Below, in pieces: positions 24,574 to 33,624 of a stretch of DNA of 64,000 nt (position 1 is the first letter of the stretch; the number at the start of each line of letters is the position of its first letter). Below the pieces are notes generated by a model that was not told the DNA's origin, ran no database searches, and worked only from the letters and a program-made list of their open reading frames with translations. A program made the position numbers and the translations under genes. This DNA is from an uncultured Lachnospiraceae bacterium (GTDB lineage: Bacteria > Bacillota > Clostridia > Lachnospirales > Lachnospiraceae). The stretch lies in NCBI GenBank assembly GCA_910580195.1, contig CAJTWA010000010.1, positions 32,121 to 96,120 of the forward strand. The letters run 5' to 3'.

Positions 24574-25134
24574 CTATGCATTGAGCACATAATACATCTC
24601 ATGCCACTCCTCTTCCCCCCAGTTCGAATCCGCTATCCCATTGTCGCAAAACCCCATCTTCCCATACATTCCCACTTTCCCTTCCAAACACGTCAAAAAA
24701 GCCATCCTCCTGCCATTTTCCCGCTCCCTGCGCATATACTGGCGCACAATCTCCCGGGCCAGCCCCTGCCCCCGGTACTCCGGCAGCACATCCAGCCCCA
24801 AAAGCATGATGTTCCTGCCTTCTGGCCGGTACAGGCTGGCGTCCGTGAAAAATTCATCCCGGAAAGCTGTTTCCTCCGTGGAAAGGCCGTTTAAAAAACC
24901 TGCCATCTTCCCTGTATGCTTATCAATTGCCACCAAAAACAATTCCGGGGCTCTCTTTACCCGCTCTAACATCATTTCCTTTGTGCAGGCCTCGTGGGGC
25001 GGGAAACAAATGCGCTCCACCTCGGCGGCAGCTTCGCCCTCCTCTGGCAGTATATTGCGGAACAAAAAATTCTCATGCAGCTTTTTTTCCTGCATGGAAA
25101 TCATTTCCTGTGTCTTTTTTCCCATGGTAACCAT
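24574..25134 (-). CDS. GNAT-family N-acetyltransferase
   Basis: This protein of about 186 residues has the acetyl-CoA-binding motif A of GNAT enzymes: MLLGLDVLPEYRGQGLAREI, followed by a helix and the closing MYGKMGFCDNG, typical of GNAT proteins (xYxKxGF). It probably transfers acetyl from acetyl-CoA to a small molecule or protein amine; the substrate is unknown. I chose the Met at 25134 because GGAAGG precedes it by 5 nt; the ATG at 25125 is an alternative. Longer upstream frames lack an RBS and read through intergenic sequence. Confidence 0.82.
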   Translation of the reverse strand: MVTMGKKTQEMISMQEKKLHENFLFRNILPEEGEAAAEVERICFPPHEACTKEMMLERVKRAPELFLVAIDKHTGKMAGFLNGLSTEETAFRDEFFTDASLYRPEGRNIMLLGLDVLPEYRGQGLAREIVRQYMRRERENGRRMAFLTCLEGKVGMYGKMGFCDNGIADSNWGEEEWHEMYYVLNA

Positions 25135-25404
25135 CCATCCCTTCCACGTTATTTTTCTTCTATGATACAATAAAGGCACACAGAGCACAAGCCCATTCAT
25201 GTACTGGCTAAAACAGATAAATTTTTTGAAACCTTTTGCCCTGTACATGTATCTAATGGGTACAAAGGGAAAAACATCCGGATGAGAAAAAGCTAGGACA
25301 TGCCAAAAAACCGCCTTCTGCCAGCTATGCATCACAGTCCATGGGGAGCGCAGGAGGAGGGGATGGGTTTTCAGGCACGTTCTAGGGAAGGAGGGACTGG
25401 ATTT

Positions 25405-25899
25405 ATGCAAACGCTAATCGGAAAAGCTGTGCAAGGGGATGTATCGGCATTTCTGGACCTGATGGAGCAAAATTCCTTAGCAATGTATAAGGTAGCCCGT
25501 GCAATTTTAAACAACGATGAGGACGCGGCAGACGCAATCCAAGATACCATATTATGCTGTTTTGAAAAATTACATACCTTGGAAAAGCAGGAGTACTTCA
25601 AAACATGGATGACCCGCATCCTGATTAACAACTGCAACCTCATTTTGCGGCGGCACAGGCGGGAACGCCTGCCGGGGGAACTGCCCGAGCCTGCTAAGCA
25701 GGATATGTCCCTTGCAGAATTTGAGTTCAAGGAAATGCTGAACCTGATGGATGAAAAATACCGTCTGGTTCTGGCCTTTTATTACATGGAAGGCTTCAAA
25801 ATCCCAGAAATTGCAAAACTTCTGGGCCTGAACCAAAATACGGTAAAAACTAGGCTTGCACGGGCGAGGGAACAAATCCGTGCCGCTTACTTGGAATAA
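25405..25899 (+). CDS. ECF RNA polymerase sigma factor
   Basis: This 164-residue sigma-70-family protein has region 2 at about 15-80 (EDAADAIQDTILCCFEKLHTL, then FKTWMTRILINNCN) and region 4 at about 110-160 (GFKIPEIAKLLGLNQNTVKT, then RLARARE). The start MQTLIGKAVQG at 25405 has AAGGAGGG about 10 nt upstream. The gene is followed 70 bp later by a DUF4179 membrane protein, the usual anti-sigma partner in Clostridia, so the two form a signalling pair that responds to an envelope signal. Targets are unknown. Confidence 0.9.
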   Translation: MQTLIGKAVQGDVSAFLDLMEQNSLAMYKVARAILNNDEDAADAIQDTILCCFEKLHTLEKQEYFKTWMTRILINNCNLILRRHRRERLPGELPEPAKQDMSLAEFEFKEMLNLMDEKYRLVLAFYYMEGFKIPEIAKLLGLNQNTVKTRLARAREQIRAAYLE

Positions 25900-25969
25900 C
25901 CGGCCGCAAGCACAAACAGCCAAACTGACACAGGGGCAAAATAGCAGCTCCAGAAAAGGAGGGTTTTCA

Positions 25970-27493
25970 ATGAAAAAACAAATTAATACTACACAATCTG
26001 GCAGCCCCCAATTGGACCATACCATAAAAAGAGTAATGGGCGGCACATTCCCGCTCCCAGAGCAGGTGGAACAAGCCAAAAACGAGGCATTTGCGAAAAT
26101 CAGGGCCATGGCAGCCGGGGAAGAGCCCCAAGGAAACCGAGATGCAGCAAGTTCCTATCATTCCCATAGCCAGCCCATAACAGCTAAAAATGAATCAAAA
26201 GAAATCCAAAACATGGAACCCGCGCATGATTCTTTCTGCCAGCCCATAACAGCCGAAAATGATTCTAAGAAGGAACAGGCGTATGTTAGCCAAAAAAGCC
26301 CTAAGAAATTTAAGAAAACATTTTTCCGCGGCCTTGCAGTTGCCGGAGCCGCCATTATTTCCTGCATTTACTTTGCCAATACAGGCGTTTCTGCTTCTGC
26401 CCAGATACCAATTGTCAGCCGCGTTTTTGAAAATCTGGGCGAAAACCTAGAATTTGCCGGAGATTACGCCAATCTGGCAGAGCCTGTGAAATATGCGGAA
26501 ACAGGCATGGAAACCAAAACCGTAAACGGGACTTCTGTCACGCTTTCCGAAGCATATTGCAATGAAACTGCGCTGTACTTAAGCTTAGTTGTCCATTCCG
26601 AGGAACCTCTCCCTGATACTTTCGTGGGGCAGGACGGAAAGCCGATTGTAGAAATCCGGAGCCTAGTAGATTTTAATTTCGACGAAGAAGGAATGATTGA
26701 CTGGACAAACGGCGGAAATTGGCATATCGACGGTAAAATGGCAGATGAATATACGTACGCTGGCGTCATCCGGTTTGGCTTAAAGCAATATTATGCAAAT
26801 CAAAACATAGAAATCCCAGAAAATTTCCATGTAAAATTATCTTTCTCCCAAATTATAGGAACAAAGCTGGAAGACGCCCGCCCAAAAATACCGCAGGAAC
26901 TAAAGGATCAATATGAAGCTGGCATGAAAGAAAACGGCCTTGGCCTAACTGACGAAGAGCGTATGCAATTTACAGAAGAACAGAAAGCCATTGAAGAGCA
27001 GCTTTATGAGGATATGATGGATGGTTATTTTGAACGGTATCCTGAAAGGCTGCAGTACCCGAACCACTACGACAATTGGATCTTAGACGGCCCTTGGGAT
27101 TTTGAATTTGATGTTTCAAAAAGCAGCAAAGATATTGTGCGTAAAGAAATTAATGATGTGGATGAAAATGACCTTGGGCTAATTGCCGTCACGAAAACCC
27201 CTGTGGAAATCACATTGGAAAGAGAAGAAAATTTAGATCATTTTCCCGTTGTATTTGATGCCGATGGAAATTTGCTGGAAACGAGCAGCAGTTCCTTTGA
27301 TACGGTGTCCATTAGCGGCCATGACACATCAAAAATAGATGTTTATATTTGCAGCTACATTGAATATATGGATGAATTAAAAACCTATTATTGGACAGAA
27401 GGCTATGAAGAAAGGGCGAAAACAAAGACCTTCCAGCAGCTTCTTGACGAACGCGCCCTGTACCACAAAGAAATTGTATTTGATGGGCCATAG
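25970..27493 (+). CDS. DUF4179 protein, probable anti-sigma factor
   Basis: This 507-residue protein has a cytoplasmic N-terminus, one membrane span (about residues 108-128, LAVAGAAIISCIYFA) and a DUF4179 extracytoplasmic domain. That domain opens with IPIVSRVFENLGENL and contains TVNGTSVTLSEAYCNETALYLS. It probably sequesters the sigma factor encoded just upstream until an external signal arrives. The start at 25970 has AAAAGGAGGG 6-8 nt upstream. The cytosolic part contains two imperfect copies of a SQPITAKN-type segment (about 50-85), a small internal duplication. Confidence 0.85.
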   Translation: MKKQINTTQSGSPQLDHTIKRVMGGTFPLPEQVEQAKNEAFAKIRAMAAGEEPQGNRDAASSYHSHSQPITAKNESKEIQNMEPAHDSFCQPITAENDSKKEQAYVSQKSPKKFKKTFFRGLAVAGAAIISCIYFANTGVSASAQIPIVSRVFENLGENLEFAGDYANLAEPVKYAETGMETKTVNGTSVTLSEAYCNETALYLSLVVHSEEPLPDTFVGQDGKPIVEIRSLVDFNFDEEGMIDWTNGGNWHIDGKMADEYTYAGVIRFGLKQYYANQNIEIPENFHVKLSFSQIIGTKLEDARPKIPQELKDQYEAGMKENGLGLTDEERMQFTEEQKAIEEQLYEDMMDGYFERYPERLQYPNHYDNWILDGPWDFEFDVSKSSKDIVRKEINDVDENDLGLIAVTKTPVEITLEREENLDHFPVVFDADGNLLETSSSSFDTVSISGHDTSKIDVYICSYIEYMDELKTYYWTEGYEERAKTKTFQQLLDERALYHKEIVFDGP

Positions 27494-27601
27494 GCCAAAA
27501 AATCCTAAAACCCTGCCCAACACAAAAATTGCCTAACGTTACCTAACATTACCATGCAGGTTTGGAAATGTGACATTCTAAAAAAATTGTAATCTGCATA
27601 T

Positions 27602-27653
27602 AGGGGTTGTTGCAATAAGCAAGCATTTTGCCTTCTTAGCGCAACACCCCTTA
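27602..27653 (+). terminator. Hairpin after the sigma/DUF4179 pair, possible terminator
   Basis: AGGGGTTGTTGC pairs with GCGCAACACCCCT (one bulge) around a loop of about 25 nt, 110 bp after the DUF4179 stop. The 3' side (TATTCC) has no strong T-run. The rest of 27494-27917 holds an Rpn-nuclease remnant and an att-like site. Confidence 0.35.
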
Positions 27654-27659
27654 TTCCAA

Positions 27660-27815
27660 GTCCATAAGTATTTTACCTGCTGCTTTCACTGCTTCTTCCA
27701 GTTTTTTACATAAGAATCCTCTGTACCGTCCGGATTCCTCCCTGCCACATCATCCAGAAATGCCTTTCGCTCCCCACTGACATCATCCAGTATCCCTTCT
27801 GTGTTGAGGAATAAG
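27660..27815 (-). pseudogene. Fragment of an Rpn-family nuclease gene
   Basis: The sequence CTTCTTCCAGTTTTTTACAT, then AAGAATCCTCTGTA and CATCCAGTATCCCTTCTG, matches the segment 28130-28255 of the intact Rpn gene nearby with scattered changes. Only about 50 codons remain, with no start. It ends at the distal att-like site, outside the mobile element, and may be what is left of an earlier related element. Confidence 0.7.
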
Positions 27816-27866
27816 GACATCATTTATGGTACGGCTGTCCATAACATACCTAAGTGCGTAAAATTC
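27811..27866 (-). repeat. Distal att-like site of the rlmH element (junction with chromosome)
   Basis: Read on the minus strand, codons for YGQPYHK and a stop (TGA at 27820-27822) appear here although no rlmH gene is present. The 25 bp on the element side (TACCTAAGTGCGTAAA and neighbours, plus strand) are nearly identical to those at 37449-37473. The sequence past the stop differs. This is the pattern of an element-arm/chromosome-arm hybrid attachment site. Confidence 0.7.
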
Positions 27867-27917
27867 TCATAATATTATTTAAAAACAGGCAGAACAATGA
27901 TATGTCCTGCCTACAAA

Positions 27918-28757
27918 TCAACACCTTAAATATTCCTGCGCCTCTTCTTTGGTCAATAAAAACTTTTCTTGCAGTTTTTGCAATATCGTACTATCTGGTA
28001 TATCTAAATCCCTCAATGCTGATATCATTCCAAATATTCCTTGTTCTCTTCCTTTTTCCACATTCTCCTGGTCTCTCATTAACAACGTCATATATTCATG
28101 CCTCCATTCCCTGTTTCTCTTTGCTTCTTTTACCGCTTCTTCCAGTTTTTTTACATAAGAATCCTCTGTATCATCCGGTTTCCTCCCCGCCACATAATCC
28201 AAAAATGCCATCAGTTCTTTACTGACATCATCCAGTGTCCCTTCTGTGTTGAGAAATATTTTTACCGCTTCATCCCCCATGGAAACACTATTATCCTCTT
28301 TACAGATATTTTCAAAGGTATAAATATGCCGCCCTTTATCGTATAAATCAAACGGGCAGATAAATATGATGTAACTCCGGTTCAGCCTTTTGTAATGCTG
28401 TTTCTTATCAATGAGCTGTAAATCTATCATGCTCTGATAATATCTGCTCCTTTTGGGAAGCTCCTTTGTATTGCTTACCTGCATTTCTATGTCATAAACT
28501 GTTTCTTTATCGTCCTTTACATACACATCCAGCCTTATTCCGTGGGCATCCCTGTCCTGCTCAATGCTTTTCTGTAACTCCGGGTATTCTATATGGTCAA
28601 TATCCAAATCCGGCAGAATCCTCTGCAGTAATTCTTTACACAGTTCCGGGTTCTGCATGACTTTCCCAAACAGGAAATCATTGGATATGCCTAATTCTTC
28701 CCAGCTTCTTTGTCTGTCTTCCATACTTTCCATCTGCTCTTTTTCATTGCCATTCAT
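27918..28757 (-). CDS. Rpn-family (PD-(D/E)XK) recombination-promoting nuclease
   Basis: This 279-residue protein is of the Rpn/transposase_31-related nuclease family. The N-terminal domain has the catalytic pattern GIRLDVYV (Asp77) and YDIEMQ (Glu91, Gln93), then RSRYYQSMIDLQL. The C-terminal half is a variable helical region ending in a short repeat-like tail (KFLLTKEEAQEYLRC). Rpn proteins are DNA endonucleases linked to RecA-independent transfer and phage defence. Here it lies inside the mobile element near its distal end, and a fragment of a paralogue lies just outside. The start at 28757 has no strong RBS. Confidence 0.85.
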   Translation of the reverse strand: MNGNEKEQMESMEDRQRSWEELGISNDFLFGKVMQNPELCKELLQRILPDLDIDHIEYPELQKSIEQDRDAHGIRLDVYVKDDKETVYDIEMQVSNTKELPKRSRYYQSMIDLQLIDKKQHYKRLNRSYIIFICPFDLYDKGRHIYTFENICKEDNSVSMGDEAVKIFLNTEGTLDDVSKELMAFLDYVAGRKPDDTEDSYVKKLEEAVKEAKRNREWRHEYMTLLMRDQENVEKGREQGIFGMISALRDLDIPDSTILQKLQEKFLLTKEEAQEYLRC

Positions 28758-28938
28758 TTTGTTTTACCCGCTTTCTGTCACTCCTTGCCAAGAAACTGTG
28801 TCTTCCATAATGCCGCTTTCTTTATACCCGAAGGGCACACCGTATACTACGCCTTTCAGACGGGCTATTAAGGTATATTTCTATTATACACAGTCCCCGG
28901 CTAAATTACAATCATCTAAGCCACTGCTTTTATGGTTT

Positions 28939-29529
28939 TTACTCTTTTAAAATAACCAGCTTATTGGGGAAGCACTCTACCCGTACACTGCTCCCTGCTT
29001 CAAATCCCCATTTTTTTACCCAGTTTCCCTGCAGCATAATCTGCGGCACAGTCTTCCCACTGCCTGTTGTGGCCGCATATGCCTTTACCCTGCGGGTAAT
29101 TACGGTATAGTCTGTATCTTCTGCCACATATTCATCCAGATGGAATTTCCCCATAACCTGGAACATCCGGGACAGCATGGTGTCTTTCCCAATCCTGCAG
29201 ATATCCGTAAAATCCTGCTTCTTCCGGTATTCTGTACCCTCCTGGGTTTCCCGCAATAAAACCTGCTGGTTCTGGCGGATAAATCCGGAAAGCATCCAGA
29301 GGTTGTTCAGCTCATAGAGTGTGTCCATCACTGAATAAAATTCCCGTCCCGTCAGGCTCTTTTTGGAATAATAATCGGAAAAATCTTTCTCTTTCGCCAT
29401 CATAAGGAAACGCATGGTTTCTGCAAATTCCCTCTGTTCCATTTCGGAGTCCAGCTTTTCATATTCCCTGATAAGATACTGGTTTAAATCATGGTTCATC
29501 TTCTGTTGTCCTCTCTTTCCCTTTTTCAT
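28939..29529 (-). CDS. SymE-like domain protein of the mobile element
   Basis: The product has up to 196 residues. Its last 50 residues (GKTVPQIMLQGNWVKKWGFE, then AGSSVRVECFPNKLVILKE) match the SymE/AbrB-like beta-barrel, in which IxLQGxWLxxxGF is the family hallmark. SymE is an SOS-induced toxin or nucleoid-like protein in Escherichia coli. The N-terminal 140 residues are helical and unrecognised. A Met at 29499 with AGAGGA 9 nt upstream is an alternative start. It lies 15 bp after the serine recombinase gene in the same direction, so both are probably co-transcribed. Confidence 0.7.
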   Translation of the reverse strand: MKKGKRGQQKMNHDLNQYLIREYEKLDSEMEQREFAETMRFLMMAKEKDFSDYYSKKSLTGREFYSVMDTLYELNNLWMLSGFIRQNQQVLLRETQEGTEYRKKQDFTDICRIGKDTMLSRMFQVMGKFHLDEYVAEDTDYTVITRRVKAYAATTGSGKTVPQIMLQGNWVKKWGFEAGSSVRVECFPNKLVILKE

Positions 29530-29544
29530 CTTTGTACCGCTTTC

Positions 29545-31212
29545 CTATATCACAAGTTCCAGTGACGTTATCCCAAATTTCTGAAACATAAAAACAGACG
29601 GCGCACCGTCTGGTGGTGTGCCGCCATTGTTCTGTAAGAACCTGATTAACTCGTCAGAAAGTTTCAGTTTTATGGAATCTATGTTCCTGTCTCTGTCTAT
29701 GGTGATTTCCTCTATCAGCAGGTGCAGTAACCGCTTCCGTATGGTTCGGTCTATATCAGCGGATAAGACGTTGCTGAAGTTCTTTAAGATTTCCCTCACT
29801 GCTTCCTTTGGTATCTCTTTGCGCCCTTCCTCCAGCAGAATAAGATGGTTCTCACTGGTATGCTCTCTGATTTGTTCCATCTGCCGGTCTAATTCCTGTT
29901 TCCTCATTAAAAATTCCTCTCTGGTAATCACACCGTCTTCATAGGCTTCATGGTTCTTCATTATGCGCTTTGAAAGTTTTTCCTGTTCTTTCTCCTGTAA
30001 ATCCTGCTCTTTATACGCATTTTTCTTTCTGATTTCGTGTTCCCGGTTTACCCTTGAAAGGACTTCCTGAAACACTTTGTCATCATTTAAGACTTCCTCC
30101 ATCCTCCGGTAGACGAAGTCATTAGCTGTCTCCACCCGTATCATATTGCTGTGGCAGACTGCGCTCCCTTTATTCTTCCAGTTCCCACAGGCATAGTAGG
30201 TCAGCTCCCGTCTGCTTCCATTCGCCCTTTTATTGATTACCCTTGAAATCACCATTCCTGCGCCACATTCGGGGCATTTCAATATCCCCGTCAGCGGGTA
30301 TTCCCCATCATAGATACGGGACGGTTTTCCTGATTTTTGACTGATTAAGAACTGCACCTGGTTCCACTGCTCCTCTGTTATGATGGCTTCATGGATTCCA
30401 TCTGCAATAATCGGGTCGGGGTTGATATTGTTGCGTCTTTTCTCATTCCAGTCCCGTCGCACATTAAAACGCACTTTCCCAATATAGACCGGGTTGGTAA
30501 GTATGGTGCGGAGCTGTGCCACAGAAAATGTATTTCCGAGTTTGGTCTGATACCCTTTTTTATTCAGGTAGTTTGCAATCGCCTTATAGCCTTTGCCGGA
30601 CGCATACATCCCGTAAATGATTTTAATGACCTCCGCTTCTTTTTCATCAATTTCAAGGCGTGATTTTTTCCTTGCCAAATCTTCCGTTCCCTCCATAGGA
30701 ACCCAATGGTAACCCAAAGGCGCAATCCCTCCGCACCACTCCCCTGCACGGGCTTTGGCTTTCATCCCCATTTTTACATTCTGTGCAATGGTATTTCGCT
30801 CAAACTCCCCCACCAATGCCATCATCTGAAACTGCATTTTCCCTGCCGGTGTATCGGATTCAAAAGGCTCGGAATAAGAGCGGTAAGCTATCCCGTATCT
30901 GTCCAGCGTGTTCACAATCTTTATGGCGTCTTCCAGTTTCCGGCTTAAGCGGTTGATTTTCCATGACATCACGATATCAAACTTCTTTTCTCCTGCTTCC
31001 TTTAACAGTTCCTGTATGGCCGGCCTGTGGGCAATGTCTTTCCCGCTGATTCCGGCATCAGAAAAGACCTTGTAGACTTCATAGCCCTGCTTCATGCAGT
31101 ATTCCCTTATCAGACGCTCCTGCTCCCCGATACTGTAGCCTTCTTCCGCCTGCTCCCTGGTGCTTACCCTGCAGTAAATGGCAGCAGTTGCTTTCTGTTC
31201 TGTATGGCTCAT
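29545..31212 (-). CDS. Large serine recombinase (CcrC-size), integrase of the element
   Basis: This 555-residue recombinase has a resolvase catalytic domain (AIYCRVSTREQAEEGYSIG, catalytic Ser17), a recombinase domain (about 160-290, GYKAIANYLNKKGY), a zinc ribbon (CPECGAGM at about 315, then two further Cys) and a coiled-coil region (about 365-450). I chose the Met at 31212 because GAGAGG lies 8 nt upstream. It should cut and join att sites with a Ser-DNA link to insert and excise the element. The length equals that of staphylococcal CcrC. The flanking att-like sites match the end of rlmH. Confidence 0.9.
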   Translation of the reverse strand: MSHTEQKATAAIYCRVSTREQAEEGYSIGEQERLIREYCMKQGYEVYKVFSDAGISGKDIAHRPAIQELLKEAGEKKFDIVMSWKINRLSRKLEDAIKIVNTLDRYGIAYRSYSEPFESDTPAGKMQFQMMALVGEFERNTIAQNVKMGMKAKARAGEWCGGIAPLGYHWVPMEGTEDLARKKSRLEIDEKEAEVIKIIYGMYASGKGYKAIANYLNKKGYQTKLGNTFSVAQLRTILTNPVYIGKVRFNVRRDWNEKRRNNINPDPIIADGIHEAIITEEQWNQVQFLISQKSGKPSRIYDGEYPLTGILKCPECGAGMVISRVINKRANGSRRELTYYACGNWKNKGSAVCHSNMIRVETANDFVYRRMEEVLNDDKVFQEVLSRVNREHEIRKKNAYKEQDLQEKEQEKLSKRIMKNHEAYEDGVITREEFLMRKQELDRQMEQIREHTSENHLILLEEGRKEIPKEAVREILKNFSNVLSADIDRTIRKRLLHLLIEEITIDRDRNIDSIKLKLSDELIRFLQNNGGTPPDGAPSVFMFQKFGITSLELVI

Positions 31213-31600
31213 AATCTTTCCCTCTCTTTCTTTCATGGTTCAGAGTTATAATATATATTCCGGTATCATAATTGATTCAGGTTCTTTTCCATGTTTGGAT
31301 ATACTGCCAGATAAAGGGGCAGGATTACAGGGAAACTTACTTCCTGCAGCATACCTGCAATTCCATCCCATTATCCGGCTTTCTCTGTCAGGACAGTTAC
31401 CTGTCTTCCCGTTCTTTCTTCGCCTTTTTCTCATTAGAATAAACAGTGGCTACAATTTGTGCCATTAAATCCATAACTGTTTCCAGCCACTCTTTATCTA
31501 TATGCTCCATCCCCTTTCTCTATGGCGACGGTGGCGGCAAACCGGAAACTCCCTGCTTAAACTTATGCAGTTTCCTTTTCGGCTGCATCGGCGCGACCTT

Positions 31601-33055
31601 CTATTCTTTCCATATCTCAATATATCTGGCGTTTTTTCCTTTTCTTACATCATAAAAGATTCCGATATCCTCAAGGTTGCTCCTGTCCTCTGACATTCTC
31701 CTTGTCATAACCTCCGGCGCACCCGGAAAACTTCTCCCATCAATGCCATACTCTTCCAGGGCATACAGCTTCATTTCTCTGTAAAACTCTGACACTTTGG
31801 CTTTCAAACCCTCTTCCATCCCCTTCTGGCTCATGTACCCTTCCAATACAGTAAGCAGAATATTTCCTGAAACAAGGGAGTCATTGATTTTTTCCCGATT
31901 GGTGCAGAATGCTTCATGTACCTGTTCTTCTTTATAACCAATCTGTCCGCCAGCTTTCACTGCCATCTCGTAAAAATCAACCAGCCTAACCGGGGAATAA
32001 TTTACAGCCGGTTTTTTATCCCCCAGCACTCCACTGACAGCCTGGCATAATGCTCCGAAGAAAAAGGGCAGGTCATCTTCCCATTTTTTCTGCAGTTCTC
32101 TGTCTCCCTGCATTTTTTCCGGGCTGATACGCACAAGCTCAAGAAAAATCGCACGGTCAGCCAAATCGCTCCTTACAATGCATTGTCTTGTGCTGTTGAA
32201 GCATACAACAGCGTCCGGTTCCAGAATAGACCGGGAATCATCTGTAAAGAGTTTTCTCTTTACCTGTGAACCTCCCGTACAGTTCCGGCAGATTAAATCG
32301 CTTGTATTCTGGGAAATAATGCTGATATTGTCGAAACATACCATATATTCCGCCGCAAGGCACATAGCCACCTCATTTTCCCTCTTTGGCATGGAGAACA
32401 GGGGATTGACGGTAAGCGGGTCTATTAAATTCTGCACCCTCTTTAAACAGGTAGATTTTGCGCTGGATTTCTGACCATAAACTTCCAGCACAGGTTTTGA
32501 AAACTGCTTCCCGAAAAAACAGCCTGCCAAAAAAGCGGCAAACAGTATCTGGTCCGTTTCGCTGTGGAAATTAAAATGCTGTGCAATAAAATATTTTACA
32601 TCTCCTGCACGTACCTGTTGCATTTCCGGTTCTACCTGCGGTGCAAAGAGTTCACTGCGCTGGAACAGGATATGGGAATTTTTTGCCATCCCTACCCCGT
32701 CAGCAGTTATTTTCAGGTATTTTCCATCGTTTCGCCCCAAATCATAATAGACGGTATCCGTTTTGGCATAAATACGTTTATGAATCCTGGAACGCTTCCC
32801 ATTCCTTTTTGCCAGCATTTTTATATGCGCCTGTGCCTGTATATGCCCGCCGGATGGCAGTATTATCCCATACCCGTCATAGCAGTAGGAACGGAACCAT
32901 TGCTGGAATGATTCACTTTCAACTGCGATAAGGCGCATTCTCTCTTTCTCATTTGCAGCCCTGATATATGCCTGCCCTGTAGTGGAACAGATTAACTCAA
33001 TTTCCTGTTCTGCTTCTTTGATGACCTGCTCCATTGATATATCATTTCTCGCCAT
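31601..33055 (-). CDS. AAA+-like replication ATPase/helicase of the mobile element
   Basis: This 484-residue protein resembles DUF927-type helicases of phages and integrative elements. It has LPSGGHIQAQAHIKMLAKRN at about 67-86, a P-loop YGQKSSAKST at 193-202 and a Walker-B-like YMVCFDNIS near 238-246. The P-loop has Ala where Gly normally precedes Lys (AKS, not GKS), which is unusual. A Met at 33055 fits the 14-bp overlap with the preceding small gene. In SCC elements a helicase of the Cch/Cch2 type sits beside the recombinase, so replication after excision is a plausible role. Confidence 0.75.
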   Translation of the reverse strand: MARNDISMEQVIKEAEQEIELICSTTGQAYIRAANEKERMRLIAVESESFQQWFRSYCYDGYGIILPSGGHIQAQAHIKMLAKRNGKRSRIHKRIYAKTDTVYYDLGRNDGKYLKITADGVGMAKNSHILFQRSELFAPQVEPEMQQVRAGDVKYFIAQHFNFHSETDQILFAAFLAGCFFGKQFSKPVLEVYGQKSSAKSTCLKRVQNLIDPLTVNPLFSMPKRENEVAMCLAAEYMVCFDNISIISQNTSDLICRNCTGGSQVKRKLFTDDSRSILEPDAVVCFNSTRQCIVRSDLADRAIFLELVRISPEKMQGDRELQKKWEDDLPFFFGALCQAVSGVLGDKKPAVNYSPVRLVDFYEMAVKAGGQIGYKEEQVHEAFCTNREKINDSLVSGNILLTVLEGYMSQKGMEEGLKAKVSEFYREMKLYALEEYGIDGRSFPGAPEVMTRRMSEDRSNLEDIGIFYDVRKGKNARYIEIWKE

Positions 33056-33269
33056 TCTCTCCCCCGCTTTCCTGTTCTTCATCCATACCATAATATTGGT
33101 AATCATAGGAAACTCCTGCAATTTTCCATCCATTTTCTGTGCTGGCAAGCCTTATAAGTACTCTCATCCCGACCAACCAGTCCATGTCCAGCTTCCCTTC
33201 TTTCGTAAAAGCTGGGAAATTTTTGAAAAATTTGCAGGCTTCTCCATGTTCCATCCCTCCTGTAATCAT
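33042..33269 (-). CDS. Small element protein, 75 residues
   Basis: I do not recognise this product. It has Lys/Phe/Asp-rich composition (KFFKNFPAFTKEGKLDMDWLVG, here shortened to its parts KFFKNFPAF and LDMDWLVGM) and then a Ser/Gly-rich acidic end. It overlaps the ATPase gene by 14 bp and the preceding 173-residue frame by 167 bp in another register. The natural-looking residue pattern suggests that this frame is the real one here, and that the other frame's C-terminal 55 residues may be a frameshift product. Candidate starts are 33269 and the Met preceded by AGGAGGG. Confidence 0.5.
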   Translation of the reverse strand: MITGGMEHGEACKFFKNFPAFTKEGKLDMDWLVGMRVLIRLASTENGWKIAGVSYDYQYYGMDEEQESGGENGEK

Positions 33270-33624
33270 CCTGCCCTTTTGTTGTATAGATAAGCTGAAT
33301 CTTCTGGCTTTTCATTTTTACATGGGTTATGTACCAGCTTTTTTGTCTTCCTTTTCGGTTTCTTATGGGGATTTCGTCTATTTTCTCCTCTATCCTGATT
33401 TTGTTTGGGTACATCCCCACAGCGTCTTCCACTTCCAGACAGTCATCTTTTATTCTGTCTAAGCATAAAACAATGAATCCGTCTTTTCCCAGCTCTTTAG
33501 CGTGGAGTATGTAGTAAATCCTTACTATTACTTCCTCCGGTATCTGTTTCTTCCCCAGATACCTGTTTATCTGCTTCAGCAAATGCCACTGGTTCACTGT
33601 CCTGATTCGGATTGTCTTTTTCAT
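33103..33624 (-). CDS. Hypothetical element protein, N-terminal part plausible
   Basis: Unrecognised 173-residue product with an Arg/Lys-rich start (MKKTIRIRTVNQWHLLKQIN) and no membrane span. The first 120 residues look like a normal compact domain. The last 55 overlap the small gene at 33042-33269 and look like out-of-frame sequence (Arg/Cys/His-rich YKACQHRKWMENC). It also overlaps the DUF1643 gene by 128 bp at its start. The start at 33624 has GGAG about 10 nt upstream. The gene may have a +1 shift near 33262 joining it to the small downstream frame. Confidence 0.5.
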   Translation of the reverse strand: MKKTIRIRTVNQWHLLKQINRYLGKKQIPEEVIVRIYYILHAKELGKDGFIVLCLDRIKDDCLEVEDAVGMYPNKIRIEEKIDEIPIRNRKGRQKSWYITHVKMKSQKIQLIYTTKGQDDYRRDGTWRSLQIFQKFPSFYERREAGHGLVGRDESTYKACQHRKWMENCRSFL

